Source: Jaltomata sinuosa (lineage: Eukaryota > Streptophyta > Magnoliopsida > Solanales > Solanaceae). From it: a stretch of DNA of 64,000 bases. The notes below the pieces were generated by a model. That model did not search any database, was not told where the DNA came from, and saw only the letters and a program-made list of their open reading frames with translations. The stretch is taken from positions 806,001 to 870,000 of the forward strand of contig QJPP01000275.1 in NCBI GenBank assembly GCA_003996215.1. The letters run 5' to 3'. Made by a program: the position numbers and the translations under genes. Positions 1-11,760 of this stretch are shown here, piece by piece (position 1 is the first letter of the stretch; each line of letters opens with the position of its first letter).

Positions 1-404
1 ACGTTCAACAAATGCTGAAAAGTGGCCCAAAAGGCTGCAACTCAACATAGCCTGAAAAGGCTATTATAGGGCCTAGGGACTAGGGCCTGTAGCGGCCCAC
101 AGCAGGCCTACTGACAGCGGCCCATGTGGCCTGTCAGCAGCCCAAGTCCCAAAGCCCCAAATTCCAATTCAAATAAAAAAAAAAAATTTTAGTAACCGGG
201 CCGGTCCGGTCCGGTGCACCGGTGGGCCAGGTCCAGTCTCAGAACTGGGCCGGTCTCCCGGGTTGCCAGGCCTGGCCAGCCCAGCCCACGTCCGGGCCCA
301 CGAACCCGACTCCCTTTTCCGATTTGGGCCAACCGGTCCGGTGCTCTATTTGGGCCGGTCTTACCGGTCCGGTCCGGGTCAGACCGGCCCAGTTGACACT
401 CCTA
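1..404. mobile_element. Terminal part of a hAT-like DNA transposon (other end outside the window)
   Basis: This is a GC-rich block with many repeats of the motif ggccggtccgg and ggcccac-type words, unlike its AT-rich surroundings. It ends in gttgacactccta, which is the reverse complement of a hAT-style terminus (taggagtgtcaac). It abuts LTR sequence exactly at 405, and the next eight bases (cctttagg, 405-412) occur once in the intact 3' LTR of the same Copia element. That fits an 8-bp hAT target-site duplication whose other copy lies left of the window. The open reading frames here are compositional. The same terminus type is seen complete at 59655-60574. The family assignment rests on the terminus and base composition only. 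Confidence 0.6.
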
Positions 405-569
405 CCTTTAGGATGCCTCTATGAACACTATAAATAGAGGCACAATGATTCATATTGTATACACTTGAAACACTTGATACTTGGAAGAATAAGAAATACT
501 CTCTTCTCTTGTCTCTCTCATTTCTTGTCTTACTTCATATTGTTATGCTTTTAGTTTAGTTTTATAACA
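405..569 (+). repeat. 5' LTR of Copia-A, right-hand part only
   Basis: The block from cctttaggatgcc to the terminal ataaca matches 5350-5505 almost base for base, apart from a 9-bp length difference near 467. The left part of the LTR is missing because a hAT element interrupts it at 404/405. It carries a TATA box, and a conserved Copia primer-site-like motif (gttatcagcacgag) follows directly at 571. Confidence 0.8.
429..437 (+). promoter_or_regulatory. TATA box in the Copia-A 5' LTR
   Basis: The sequence tataaatag lies about 140 bp before the LTR end. The same box recurs at 5374-5382 in the 3' LTR, so it is the likely U3 promoter core of this retrotransposon. Confidence 0.6.
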
Positions 570-1039
570 CGTTATCAGCACGAGACTCACAAATTAAAGG
601 TAAGATTTACACATCAGTAAATTCACTATCATCGTATGAAGCAGTAGAAATTAAATATCGGTCATATGTGACTCAACAAGGTTAGTACTTTACCAGCCAA
701 TATTAGCTTCATTCCTTTACTGTCTCAAATGATATTTGATCACTGGGTGTTGAATAATTAATTTCAATTTTCATGAGTGAACTCTCTAATTAAGGTGCCA
801 CAAATTTAATACATGGTAATAATCTTACTTGTATGTTATTTTAGGATAGTAGATGTCAAATTGTTATATATTGTACACACTAACTTTCTTACTGTTTTTC
901 TTTTGACTTTTCTTTATATCTATTCTCTGTTACTAACATACTTTGTACAGACTTACTGGAATTCTCATGGTTAGAGACATTTCTAATTTGATAATTTATT
1001 CACTTTGGCACAGTAATTATATCTTTGGTGGAGAGTAAG

Positions 1040-1560
1040 ACGATAGATTCAAGTTCTATTGCACCAAAAGGGTAAGACATTGGGTTAAAGTCCCGATGCA
1101 ACATAATAATAATATTTGATGGTAAGATGGTAGATTCAAGTTCTATCGCACCATAAGGATAAGACATCAATTTTGAGTCCTGATGCACTATTCATGTGAT
1201 AAGATGTTGGGTTAAAGTCCCATTATATTATGGCCTAACACGCCTTTTTTTGGATAAGACGTTGGGTTCAAGTTTCAACCCAATATATTGATGATAATGA
1301 TGACAGAGGCAAAATAATGGTCTTTTAATGAAAAGCCATAAAATTCACCCAATTAATTTGCTCCATTCTCTTATGTGAATGTGGTAGCAGTGCATAATAT
1401 GTTTGAAAGAAGACAAGTGGTTGAATGTATGAAAATGAGCGTTGAAGAACAAAATAAAAATAGTCATCATTGTGGTAGTTGGGTTCAAATCCCACCAAAT
1501 ATGGCCTAAGACAACTTTATATGGGTAAGACGTTGGGTTTAAGTCCTAATGCACCATAGT
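1040..1560 (+). repeat. Dispersed short repeats resembling a tRNA T-arm in the Copia-A leader
   Basis: At least eight imperfect copies of a 25-30 bp motif of the form taagac-gttgggttcaagtccc-aatgcacca occur, near 1048, 1081, 1133, 1169, 1209, 1264, 1480 and 1535. The core ggttcaagtccc resembles the T-arm (B-box) of tRNA genes, but no cloverleaf can be built around it. A longer unit containing one copy plus about 130 bp of flank is duplicated (about 1255-1400 and 1525-1670). Confidence 0.65.
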
Positions 1561-2159
1561 GATGATATAATGATGATCAAGGCAAAATAATATATTTTTG
1601 ATGAAAAGTCATGAAATTCGTCCCACTGAACTTGCTCTATTCCTTGAAGTGAATGTGGTAGTAATATATGATAAGTTTGAAAGATGATCAAATCACCATT
1701 ATGATTGTACAAATAATTATGGACGTGAAAAAGGATAAAATATTATCATTTTGATATTAATAAAAGGAAGAATGCTATGGATTCTCCAAATGGTCCTTCA
1801 GAAGTGAAGGTAATTTTTATCATCAATTTGGTATGAAAGGTATATATTGGGCACACAATTTTTGTGGACCTAATTTGGTAAATTTTATAAATCCTCCATC
1901 AAAATAAAAGAAAATAAAGTGGTGATGCACTTTATCTTTCAAAGTGATGTTGAGGTGGATCATATTTATATGATAAATGTTAAGGCAGGACAATGGACTT
2001 ATTATAAAATATATGAAGCACACACAATGAATTAGTCCATTTCTTGAAAAGAATGTGACTTGTAATAAGATTGTGAATGACTGCCCATTCTTGAAAATAA
2101 ATATTTTCAATGTGGTAAAAATTATTGTGTTAAAGATGTGCTTATATATGGTTGGAAAA

Positions 2160-4965
2160 ATACCAAAACTCACCTCAACGGGAGGTTTGAGAGAAAAATA
2201 TGTTGGTATTAACGGTCATTGGTCAAGTACTTTTAGTACATCACAAATATTGTGGTATGTCTCAATATGGATTATCAAAGGGGAAAAGCAAGAAATAATC
2301 CTTGCACAAATGTGGTATGTTTCATTATGAATTACCGAAGGACGAAAGAAAGAAATAATTCTTTCATTTAAAGGTTGTGATCATGACCAAAAATGAATGT
2401 TATTGTGTGGCTACACAAATTTATCATTGATTGGTACATATAATTTTCTCCTTAAAGGAGATGTTCACCATAGGTGTGGTGTTTTGGAATATGAGGTAGT
2501 ACACAAGTATTTGATAGCTTTGAAAAAGTTAATGTGTTACTACACGATGGAATGAAATTGTTCATGATATTGGGATTGTAGTAAGTCTCCAAAAGAAACT
2601 TTTTTAAGTTTCAAAAAAATATATATTATTATTTTGAGACTATAAATTATGAAAAGATTTTATATCTTCATATCACTACAATCGAAACGGTTATAAATAT
2701 TTATGTGAAAGACTACCGTTTTTCTCCTATTTGTTGATATAAATATGGGCATGGTGATGGAATCACATGCGATAGTAAACTAAAAGTTTACAAGAAATAT
2801 ATAAGTTGGCATGACCGGTTGACCATTCCGGTTCAAATGTGATGCAAAAATGAGTGAGAATTCATGTGGTTATACATTGAAGAAATAAAAAATTCTTCAA
2901 GAATTCTCATGTGTTGCTTGTTTTCGTGATAAATTATTTATCATACCAGTCAAGATTGGGATTGTATCCCCTAAATTTTGGAACGTATAAAAAAGGTGAA
3001 TATGGGCACGTTCAGCTGCCATGTGGACCGTTTACTATGAAATGAGATGCATCTATGGTTGGTCACATGCGCTTTGCTATCAACTTGCAATTTGATTTTT
3101 GAAAGATTGTTTGCTCAAATTGTTAAATTAAGAGTATGGTTCCAAACTATGAAAGTTGATAATGCTGGTTGGTTTAGCAGAAATTGTATGCCTCCAATTA
3201 TAGCTAAACCCGTTGGTTATGAGAACAAATCTCCCAAAAGAAATTTGGTATGAGATGTTATTTTAATGCAACAACACTTGTATGCATCAAGCTAATAAGG
3301 TTCCCCTATATTGTTGGTTCAGGGTCAGGAGCCAAATATTCCATCTAACTTAAATGTGCGGTATTTAATTTAATTGCTCCACCACGCACAAAGATGGATT
3401 CCCAAATAAGGTTGGGGTGAATGTTAGATTTCCTAACATTAGGGGGATATATGATTAACAGTTGAAATGGATGGAATGAATTATTTAGATCCTCGTAAAA
3501 AAAATTTGAACTTGAAGTTGAAGAGATAATTCAGTTGCAAAATATTGCAAATTCATTATCAGATGTATTTGCTGACCCTATGATATAATTCAACTGTAAA
3601 TGCTCCAATGAGAAGTCCTTGAAGGATAGAGTCTATGGCACACTTGAAGCGTGATAGACCAATCGATTCCAAACGTAAAACTCCGTGAAGAAGGAGAGGA
3701 GCAAATGATCAAGATGGTCATGATAATGAGGCAAGTGCTTTAAAAGAGCACTGTGACATAACACTTCATAAAACCTTGGCAAAGGTTCATGTACCTGAAA
3801 AATGATGAAAAATGAAGAGATCTCGATAAGTTATGTCGTATTGAAATCGATATCAAAATGACCGTCAACGGTATTTTTTATATAATGTAGCGCTCACCAT
3901 TATAAATGGTAACGAGGATCTTGAATTTAAATCTGTCGAACAGTGTGGACAGATAAATTATTGACCAGATAAAATACGCAATTCAAGTATATTTTATTTC
4001 ACTTGAAAAATAATGATTTGGACTTAGTCTATAGACTAAGGTATAATGCCAGTGGAGTACAAATAGATTATTGTGCGAAATGTAAGATCGTAAGATATAA
4101 AGTACGTCTTATGCCTTGAGGCATGAAGATTTTTCGCAAAAGTCCTGGCATTATTGTTTGGAGATGTATTCTCCTATTGATGGATGCAATGAGGGTTCTT
4201 TCAATCTAGCAATAGATGAAAAACTTGAATGCGTATAAAAAATGATTGTTATGTCTAGCTAGACGACAAAGGTTATATGAAAATTCACGAAGGTATTTAA
4301 AAGGTTAAAGTGATTCCATTGAATAGTACCCCAATGGTTGTAAGATTGCTTAACATAAAGAAAGATCAATGTTGATCTCATGAAAATGATTAAAAGTACC
4401 ATGTCTTAGTGCAATTGGTGCACTTATATATCCTGCTATTTCTATACATGAAATAATATTTTTGTTAATGTGCAGGAAAGATATAATAAAATATTTGAGT
4501 GAAATTAAATATTGGTATAGATGATTATTTCTAACCAATATTGTCAAAGGTTTATTGGATATGCAAATACATGAGATTATTTGATCTACATAACATTTGA
4601 TCATGCGAAAGTTCTCTAATTGCATGTGAGACCACTGTCATATTATTATATTCTACAAGACAGTTAATGATTGACACTTATTCAAGTCCAGTCAAGCTAC
4701 TAGAGACTTATAAGGCAAGTGACTCTACACGTAAGAAAATGTGATATTTTCATTGTGATGGAGATTGCAATATTATATGAAGATGATGTTTCTTGTATAG
4801 CTCAGTTGAAAGAAGAATATATCGAAGAAGACAAAACAAAGTATATTTCAGCAAAGGACTATTTTGCTCAATTTTGATGAAATATTTGACGGAGGCATTG
4901 TCGATCCCAACACTTTGAGAAGCTGGATTTAAATGTATATATTAAGTGATGTCTTTGTCATGGGG
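2160..4965 (+). pseudogene. Copia-A gag-pol relics (zinc knuckle, integrase, reverse transcriptase, RNase H)
   Basis: Translating in shifting frames gives a chain of Copia landmarks in the correct order. A degenerate gag zinc-knuckle tail with GHWSSTFSTSQIL lies near 2215-2260. Integrase follows at about 2795-3250, with the VDNAGWF version of the second catalytic Asp and the segment IAKPLVMRTNLPK. Reverse transcriptase is marked by KIVRYKVRL near 4085 and by the segment after it. An RNase H end near 4790-4900 contains EDDVSCIAQLKEEY. There are many stops and frameshifts, and the integrase lost about 30 residues between its second Asp and the MRT motif. The order integrase then reverse transcriptase is diagnostic of Copia. 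Confidence 0.8.
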
Positions 4966-5171
4966 AGTAAATACACGCTACACTCTTTTTTCCTTGGCCT
5001 AGGTTTTCTCCCAATGGGTTTTACTGGCAAGGTTTTTAACGAGGCAGCAAACAATGCATATTACAAGATATGTGTACTTTTTTTCCTTCATTAGGATTTC
5101 TTTCCCACGGGGTTTTTTCTAGTAAGGTTTTAACGAGGCACATTATCTATCAATGGACATCCAAGGGGGAG

Positions 5172-5505
5172 TGTTGTAAATAATTGTGTTACCACACAAT
5201 GTTGTCATCTTGTATTGTGGATGTCCACACTATAACTCCATTAGTGTATAGTTAATCCTCCACTACTCCACACACTATTATGAGTGTAACTCCCTCTCCC
5301 CATAACCTTTTTCCCATAATCTCCATATTTAATGTCATGTTTATGACAACCTTTAGGATGCCTCTATGAACACTATAAATAGAGGCACAATGATTCATAT
5401 TGTATACACTTGATACTTGGAAGAATAAGAAATACTCTCTTCTCTTGTCTCTCTCATTTCTTGTCTTACTTCATATTGTTATGCTTTTAGTTTAATTCTA
5501 CAACA
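5172..5505 (+). repeat. 3' LTR of Copia-A, complete (334 bp)
   Basis: It begins tgttgtaaa and ends tacaaca, a perfect 7-bp terminal inverted repeat with TG...CA ends. It is preceded by a polypurine tract. Its right 155 bp duplicate 405-569. A TATA box lies at 5374-5382. Confidence 0.88.
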
Positions 5506-5590
5506 TTAGTATGATTATAATTTCCCTTTGAAACAGGATATTAATCACCAATAAATCTTTAGTATGATTATAATTTCCCTTTGAAACAGG
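5506..5590 (+). repeat. Short direct repeat flanking the Copia-A end
   Basis: A 32-bp string starting ttagtatgattataatttcc occurs at 5506-5537 and again at 5559-5590, period 53. The first copy directly abuts the LTR end. From 5591 to about 6225 I see only AT-rich sequence with no gene. Confidence 0.8.
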
Positions 5591-6225
5591 TTGCGTCGTT
5601 ATCTACAAATACTGATTTCCTACTCTTTTTATTTCTACTGGTTGGTCTTTCCTACTAATTGATTTTATGCCCTTTTGCTTATAACTGTGATCCTTGCCAT
5701 TTTACACTTGTTTCTCTTCTCTCAGTTGCTACATTTAGAGATATTTTTTGATGTATTACTGAATTGTTCTTCTTTGCTTCAAATCACTATTCATGTCAAA
5801 GGGATATGAATTTCTTCTTAATTGTTATTTTCATCAAGTATACACTTTTGAGATGGTAATAAGCATTTTCTAAATAACAAAATTAATTGTTTCAATGAAT
5901 TTGATTGTCTGATGTATCTATTTTCTTTATCAAGTGTGTAAATTTTCATTTTGTGATTGTAGAGTAAAGCTTCGAGTATTTTCTGATAACTAATAACGTA
6001 CCAATTATTATATAGTCACATGAATACCATATTTAGTTTAGGTGAAAATGAAACGAAGGATGAGAGTTGTTAAAAGAGCTTTCCTTTCTAAAGAAGAGGA
6101 AAGTAAAGAGAAGGCGTTATTCACTTAAAAATCAGACAAATCTGAGAAATTATCTCATTAGCTTTATGGTAGTACTTGTGCCAAAACAATTAAAAGAATA
6201 ATTTTTCAATATCATAGCCAACTTC

Positions 6226-6268
6226 AATTTATTTGGGACTGAGACATAGTTATTATTATTATTGTTGT
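6226..6268 (+). mobile_element. SINE 3' tail (TS-like)
   Basis: The segment aatttatttgggactgagac followed by atagtt and a run of att/gtt triplets matches the recalled 3' end of Solanaceae TS-type SINEs, which end in TTG repeats. No polymerase III A/B box body is recognisable upstream, so only the tail is supported. Confidence 0.45.
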
Positions 6269-6344
6269 ATATGGGAATGATATCAATAAATGAATTTCTC
6301 TCCTTTAAAATCATAAAATTTGCCTTTTGTTATAAAAAATCACT

Positions 6345-6400
6345 TCATAAATATAACGAGATCTTTTATATCCATGCGAAGCGCGGATATGTCCACCAGC
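6345..6400 (+). mobile_element. Helitron-like 3' terminus relic
   Basis: The sequence tttatatccatgcgaagcgc followed by ggatatgtccaccag parallels the well-formed Helitron end at 41641-41675 (tttataatcgcgcaaagcgc then ggacaagttcactag). The stem is weaker and the terminal CTAG is mutated to CCAG. No 5' end was identified. Confidence 0.35.
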
Positions 6401-6474
6401 CATACTATATACGAGTGTGTGTGTGTGGGAGAGAATATGTGCGAGTGAGAGAGAAAGAAGGAAAAACAAAATAA

Positions 6475-7318
6475 AAAGGGTTCGATATACCCCTCAAATT
6501 TGCGATTTAGAGTTGATACACCCCTTATTAAAAAAGTGGTCAACATATACCTCTACTTTTACACAAATGTCTAATATTTACCCTTTTCGGCTGACGAAAA
6601 TGAAAAAATTAATTTTAAATTAATTTTTTATTTTCTTATTAAAATAAAATATATATAGGGATATATTTGATCTTTCTCACAAAGTTAAGAGGTATATATG
6701 ATCCTTCTCACACATAATATTTTGACTTTTTTGATTCAAAGACTAATTTGGGTTTTAAATATCTCCCTTATGAATGTATTTACTTATCATTATTTGAGTT
6801 CTTTGTTCTTCTTTTATTTTTTTACTTTTTTTCTTTGGTGTTAAAATATGAGAAATAGAAAGAAAGAATGTGAATTGAATAAAAGAGAAAAAGTTAAAAC
6901 TTTTTTTTTTTTGCAGCCCTATTGTAATTTACTTTTCATAGCTGCAAGGAAATTAGGAGCACGTATAGTAGATTTTACAAGAACATGAGTGAAAGATAAA
7001 TCTAATCATCAAGATAATAAATTCAAATTAGTCATTGAATAAAGAAGGCAAAAAATTTCATGTGTGAGAAGGATCAAATATATTGCTGAACTTTGCTCGA
7101 AGAGTCAAATATACCCCTGAACTTTGCGAGAAGGATCAAATATACCTCAATATGAATATTATTTTAATAAAAAAAAAATTAATTTTTTTTCATCTCCGTC
7201 AGTCGAAAGAGGTATATTTGAGTCATTTATGTAATAGTAAGGCATATGTGAGCCTCCTTTTTAATGAAGGGTATATTAACTCTAAATCACAAAATTAAGT
7301 GATATATCAGGCTCTTTT
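6475..7318. mobile_element. Inverted-repeat (MITE-like or foldback) element, about 850 bp
   Basis: The left end (about 6475-6530, containing gatttagagttgatacaccc) is the imperfect reverse complement of the right end (about 7262-7316, containing ggtatattaactctaaatc). A second inner inverted pair involves the ggtatatttgatc / gatcaaatata words at 6659-6700 and 7070-7145. There is no coding capacity. A partial copy of the right arm reappears at 37476-37560. The superfamily was not determined because no clear TSD was found. Confidence 0.55.
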
Positions 7319-7915
7319 CTCATTAATTAATTAATTTTTAGAAGAATGAATGGTAGCACTTACAGATAAATTGTAACTTTGGATGTTTGATTATGCTTAC
7401 AGAAGCCTTTCTTTTCCAACTTTATTCGTAAAAATAACCAATTTAAAAGTAATAGTGATAATAATACATACATGACATTTTAAAAAAAAAAACATTAATG
7501 ATATGAATTAGGCAAAGGAGTAACACCTTTAATATCTTCATACAGGCCCTGAAATCAACACTTCTCTAATAATAGTTATTTCACATATTCTACGTAAACT
7601 AGTAGTTGCATAAGTTTAGGTATAGTTTTAATATTTACTATCTTATATGCTGACGTTTTGATTTCCAATTTCTTCTCTTTTCGTGTCTAGGGTATTATGT
7701 TCGAGGAACATGCATATAAAGTAGTATATAGTATAATAGCACGAATACTCCACACTAAATGTTGAACAATAAAACTATTCTCCAAATATTGATAGACTTT
7801 TATGCCCCACACTAAATGTTGAACAACAAAACTATTCTCCAAATATTGATAGACTTTTATGCCCTTAAATAGATAAAATATTTGTTTAGCGAAACAAGTT
7901 TGAGGGGAAATGTGA
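7240..7915 (+). repeat. Segmental duplication, copy 1
   Basis: This segment matches 37476-42478 in the same order and orientation. The matching blocks are 7240-7395 with 37476-37637, 7396-7416 with 39078-39097, and 7417-7915 with 42073-42478. The second copy is interrupted by Helitron and Copia insertions. No gene is visible in it, and the frames around 7687-8028 are not coding-like. Confidence 0.8.
7750..7863 (+). repeat. 57-bp tandem duplication, two copies
   Basis: The unit ccacactaaatgttgaacaa...gacttttatgcc is present twice (7750-7806 and 7807-7863) with one visible difference. The homologous position in duplication copy 2 (42379-42436) has one unit only, so the tandem arose after the segmental duplication or was lost there. 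Confidence 0.85.
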
Positions 7916-8093
7916 GACTCCATATTTTTTTTCGCGTAATATATGTAGCATGACATGAGTCTATGAGGTGTATATGACTTGTTGTAGCACGTGGGAAGAA
8001 TAAGGTTGCAAATGAGTGGTAATATCAAAGAATTAAACTAAAGTTTTAGGTCAAGGAAGCCCATAAACAAGTTTGAGTTAAAGAAATGTCTCG

Positions 8094-8210
8094 TGTAACA
8101 CCTCGCCTGTTCGGAAGGTTTAAATTAACCCGTATCTTTGGGGTAAGACTAACAGTTTCTAATATGCTAAGAAGGATGTATTATGAGGTATTATAATCAC
8201 CCAATGATCT
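8094..8210 (+). mobile_element. Gypsy LTR fragment, left part (outermost level of the nest)
   Basis: It starts tgtaacacctcgcc, a typical LTR start, and its sequence continues uninterrupted at 35953 once the Copia insertion is removed. The rejoined stretch around the junction (aatgatcgta then gttaagttttgaag) parallels the related solo LTR at 13701-31795 read on its minus strand. Confidence 0.65.
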
Positions 8211-9116
8211 TGATATTCTACATGACCTATTAATTTAGTTGTTTTAACTCTATTAGTTACCTATCGATGAAACAGTTTCCCTAACGTGTTTCAACAGTAA
8301 GAAAACAGTAACTAAATGAGACAGTGATTTTTACGTGGAAAACCACCCGGCTCACAAAGGTGTAAAAACTACGACCTGTACCACTACAAGATTTAACCTC
8401 AACTTCACTAAATAATGAGCCTCAACAAAATCAGGTTACAACTCGATGTATACTAGGAATTATAAACTCTAACTCCTAACAACACCAACCACCCAAGGTT
8501 TGTGTTTCCTAAATCTTCGAGTTAACTCAACTTGAAGACAACCATCCTACTTCAGTTTATAACTCATTGAACTATGGTTACAACTCAAAGAATCAACTCC
8601 TAATACATCACTATTAAGATACCCTAGATAGACTCTGTAGGAACATGTTCTTCAATGTGTTTCTTCAGTCACCGTCGCTGCACTTGCTAAAGTCAATCTC
8701 ACAATTGCCTTTTTCACTTGGTAAGTGCGTGACCTGCTTTGTGTAGCAGCTCTTCAATTTAAGCATAATCCTCAAGGAGTTCTTCTTTCACCGGAACTCC
8801 TTCTTCCATCCGAACTCTATTTCCATAGACTTCTTCTTCAAGTGTGACTCCTTCTTGTACTCAAACTCATGCCTTAGTGTTGTAGTTGAACTCAACTTCC
8901 ACTTTATATTCATACCTCTTTGCTGAAGTGATTTCATCACACTTTTGTCCACGAGTAGTTTCCCAATATTGTCTTCTAGTATGTTATCGTAGATCACTCC
9001 ATCCTTTGAGCTTTCAGGACAGTCTTGGCTTTATTGAGATCAAGCAATGATGGACCAGCTTTTCTTACATGTTTCATGTCACTTTTTCATTAATCAAAAC
9101 TCCATGAAACCCAACA
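8211..9116 (-). repeat. 3' LTR of Copia-B (Sirevirus-like), 906 bp
   Basis: It runs from tgatattctac to cccaaca and is paired with 35038-35947. The flanking TSD is gatct at 8206-8210, compared with gatcg at 35948-35952. Just inside, at 9117-9140, lies the reverse complement of a Copia polypurine tract (catcaaaaagggagaatt on the minus strand), which fixes the orientation as minus. Confidence 0.9.
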
Positions 9117-9519
9117 AATTCTCCCTTTTTGATGATGACAAACTCTTTGCCTCTGAGCCCTGTTACATGCAGCTGAAGTTTGAAACAAGTGAATGGAACA
9201 GGTTAAGTTATGGGTTATAAATATTGCATAACTCTTTTTCCCCCTTTTGGCATCATTGAAAAGCTGGTTTAGTGACTACAATGAAACAAACAAGTCAAAG
9301 ATTTGCTATTCATGGCCACTGGGGCTATCAACAAGACAATCAGATAAGGCTACACACCATATATAAGTATTAAGAATCAGAGAATGGAAAAGCAAAGGAG
9401 CCCATTTCGTTAACCATGGAAAGCATGTTCCACAAGATATAGTGCCCTTACAGCATAAGACAAAAATAAAAGAGTAACAGAACACAAAAAAACTATTAGA
9501 AAATGGGTTGGGAGGACTG

Positions 9520-11290
9520 TAGCACTAGGTAGAATGGGACGAGGATGGAACAGGAGGAAGGAGTCGTGTCAAGTGACGGATAGTCTCAGCATTCTCAGCC
9601 TTTTCTTGAGTCAACTCAACCTGCAGGGCATCAATTTGTTCTTAGAGCACCTCCTTTTCTCTGTCATGAGTTGCTTGCAGAGCCTCCATTTCAGCTGTCT
9701 TCTCAGCCAGAGCAGTTCTAAGCTTCTGCAGAGGAGTATCTGTCCGCCGCATTGAAGCAGGTAGGGCAACATGGTTCACTCTTTCCAGAACATTCTTTGT
9801 AGTTTGGAAGGTCCAAACTTGGACTGGCATAACATAATCCTCAAAAATCTGAGCCAACCAGAACCCATAGGGAAGGGCATGGCCCTTTTCATCCATATCA
9901 ATACCCGCTGCATATGCTTGATCACCAAACTAGGCAGATTTATCTTGACCTCAGTATCCAAGAGCTCCATGAGTGTCAAGTCAAGATAGTTAGCCTCAGT
10001 CCTCCTTTCCTTCCTAGGAGTGATGATTTTGTGAATCACATCAAAGTAGAGTTGATGGAGAGGGGACATCTCCTTTTTGAGAACCCTTCTATGCTGAGTG
10101 AGAGCGGGTTTCCCAGAGAACATTCGAGAAATATTTAGGGCAGATGCCATGTGGTCCAAAGGAGGCCACTCTCCCTTAACATAGTGATCCCAACCCTCAT
10201 TGGGAACCTACAGGATCCTGAAAATATCCTCAGCAACCAAATATAAGGGCACCCCCTTACCATTGTAGAGAACATGGATCCCTGGTCCACTCCATTTGAG
10301 TAGAACTCAGTCACTTCAGGTCGACCAAACTTGCGTTGCTCCTATCCTTGAAGAAGGAGGGCAGACCATCCTAGAAATTCCAACTTTTCAAGCAATGTGG
10401 CCATTTTAGGGTCCCCCAAATCTAGTGAGAACCCTTCCTCGTATGATCGCCCTTATCTGAAAGTGAAGAGTGTGGAGTAATTTGGGATCAGTGACACCCG
10501 TTGGGTCCACATAAGGACCATTTTCATCATTGGTGGAGTCAGAGTCAGAGGGGTGGGACAGAACGGGTTTGGTGACTCATTTCAATGGTTTGGATGCAGA
10601 AGAAGGTGTGGATTTTCTGGAGCTTTTGGATGGTGGGCTGAGGAGGTCCTTTTAGGGGTGGACTTAGAGATAGGCGGAGTCCAGGTTGGGCGGGGAGGGG
10701 TTGCCTTAGCAAGGGTCCTTTTGACCTTTTTGTTGTGACGAACTTGACGGAGGAGCAAGTCATCACCGAACATGGCAGACCCAGAGGTGGAAGTGGGCCT
10801 TTTTTTCTTGCTTGCCTGTAGAGCACGTTGGAGACTTTCATCCTCTTTGCTATTTCTAGTACGAGTGTGAGGGGTTCTAGAGGAGCCGACTGAACGAAAG
10901 GGTTCATCGGAGGATTCAGCCTCAGGAATGGGGATGGAAGCACCTGAAGTTCTTCTCAGCCTTGAGCGGACCCTTTTGGGTACTAGGTCGATGATAGGGG
11001 TCCCTTCAACAGTGGTGATTTGGAGAAGAGTAGGATCACATGTGGAGTGTGGTGGGATTTCAGTGCGGATTTGAGAAAGAGGTGGGTCAGCGAACCTATT
11101 GAATAAATTTGTCCATGCCGCAAAATCTGACATTTTGAATTTCAGAGTAGGGGGATCACTGGAGAGGGCTCAGGTATGCAACTAGAGTGCACGACGAGAG
11201 CTAGACAGTCAGAAGTGGGCTGTTCCAGTGTCTCGAGATTTTTAGTAAGGGAGAAAGATGAAATGGAAGAAGCCATTGCTTAGATTGAGC
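9520..11290 (-). pseudogene. Third reading frame of Copia-B between pol and the 3' LTR (env-like position; broken)
   Basis: On the minus strand a start in good context lies near 11275. The frame then shifts into 11133-10582, 10943-10545, 10159-9776 and 9896-9642, and ends near 9522, in total about 580 codons in several frames. The first half is Pro/Ser/Arg/Lys-rich and low in complexity. The second half resembles the 'putative plant transposon protein' domain family (segments LPSLVIKHMQRVLI and PYGFWLAQIFEDYV). It ends in a predicted coiled coil rich in Glu/Ala/Leu (TALAEKTAEMEALQ). Sireviruses carry an additional, env-like, frame in this position. I see no clear membrane segment, so an envelope function is not supported by the sequence itself. 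Several frameshifts make it nonfunctional. Confidence 0.55.
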
Positions 11291-11760
11291 TTTGAAGGCG
11301 GAGAGATCAAAGAGGGTTTGTGATAGTGTTGATGAGAGAGGAACCTTGGGTTTTATAGGAAAGAAAAGGGAAGTCAAAGTGTTTCACACACAGAAGGAAC
11401 ATTTAAAGAGATGTGTGAAAGTTGATATGACGGCTGGAGCAGCTTTTTGAAGCACACTAGGACTCTCTAGTTTTGGCAGTTGTGTGAAACGGGAAGCAAT
11501 GACTGCTTGGAACAGGTGTGCTCAATTATTTCATCTTATACTAACAGACACATGAGCTTGTACAACATACCTTGACTAGTGGCAATGAGATAAGCTTGAG
11601 CATCGGCTGAACCTGTTTCTCTGCACAATTAATACAAGCATGTGGTGAAAATCAAACAATCTGGACTTGAGACACACAACTGAATGTGTAAGACTGAATA
11701 GAGAAATACTTAAGAGACATGGTAGAGAATAAGCAATTCTAGCCAATCATTGAGGGTAGT

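Larger units (their letters stand above)
570..5171 (+). mobile_element. Copia-A internal region, heavily decayed
   Basis: This is the interior between the two LTRs. It opens with the motif gttatcagcacgag (571-584), which often sits just inside such Copia LTRs, and closes with a purine tract aagggggag (5163-5171) immediately before the 3' LTR. No open frame exceeds about 116 codons. The first 1.6 kb is an untranslated leader with a repeated short motif, and recognisable gag/pol relics start near 2160. It is certainly inactive. Confidence 0.85.

Noticed and set aside
222..437. 71-codon Pro/Gly-rich open frame at the left edge
   Set aside because: It comes from repeated ggccggtccgg words of a hAT end and crosses the element/LTR junction.
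1048..1160. Possible tRNA gene because of ggttcaagtcc
   Set aside because: Only a T-arm-like word is present. There is no acceptor, D or anticodon arm at proper spacing.
9534..10138. Plus-strand frames across the Copia-B 3' part
   Set aside because: They are shadows of the sense-strand third reading frame, which has coiled-coil and family-like content.
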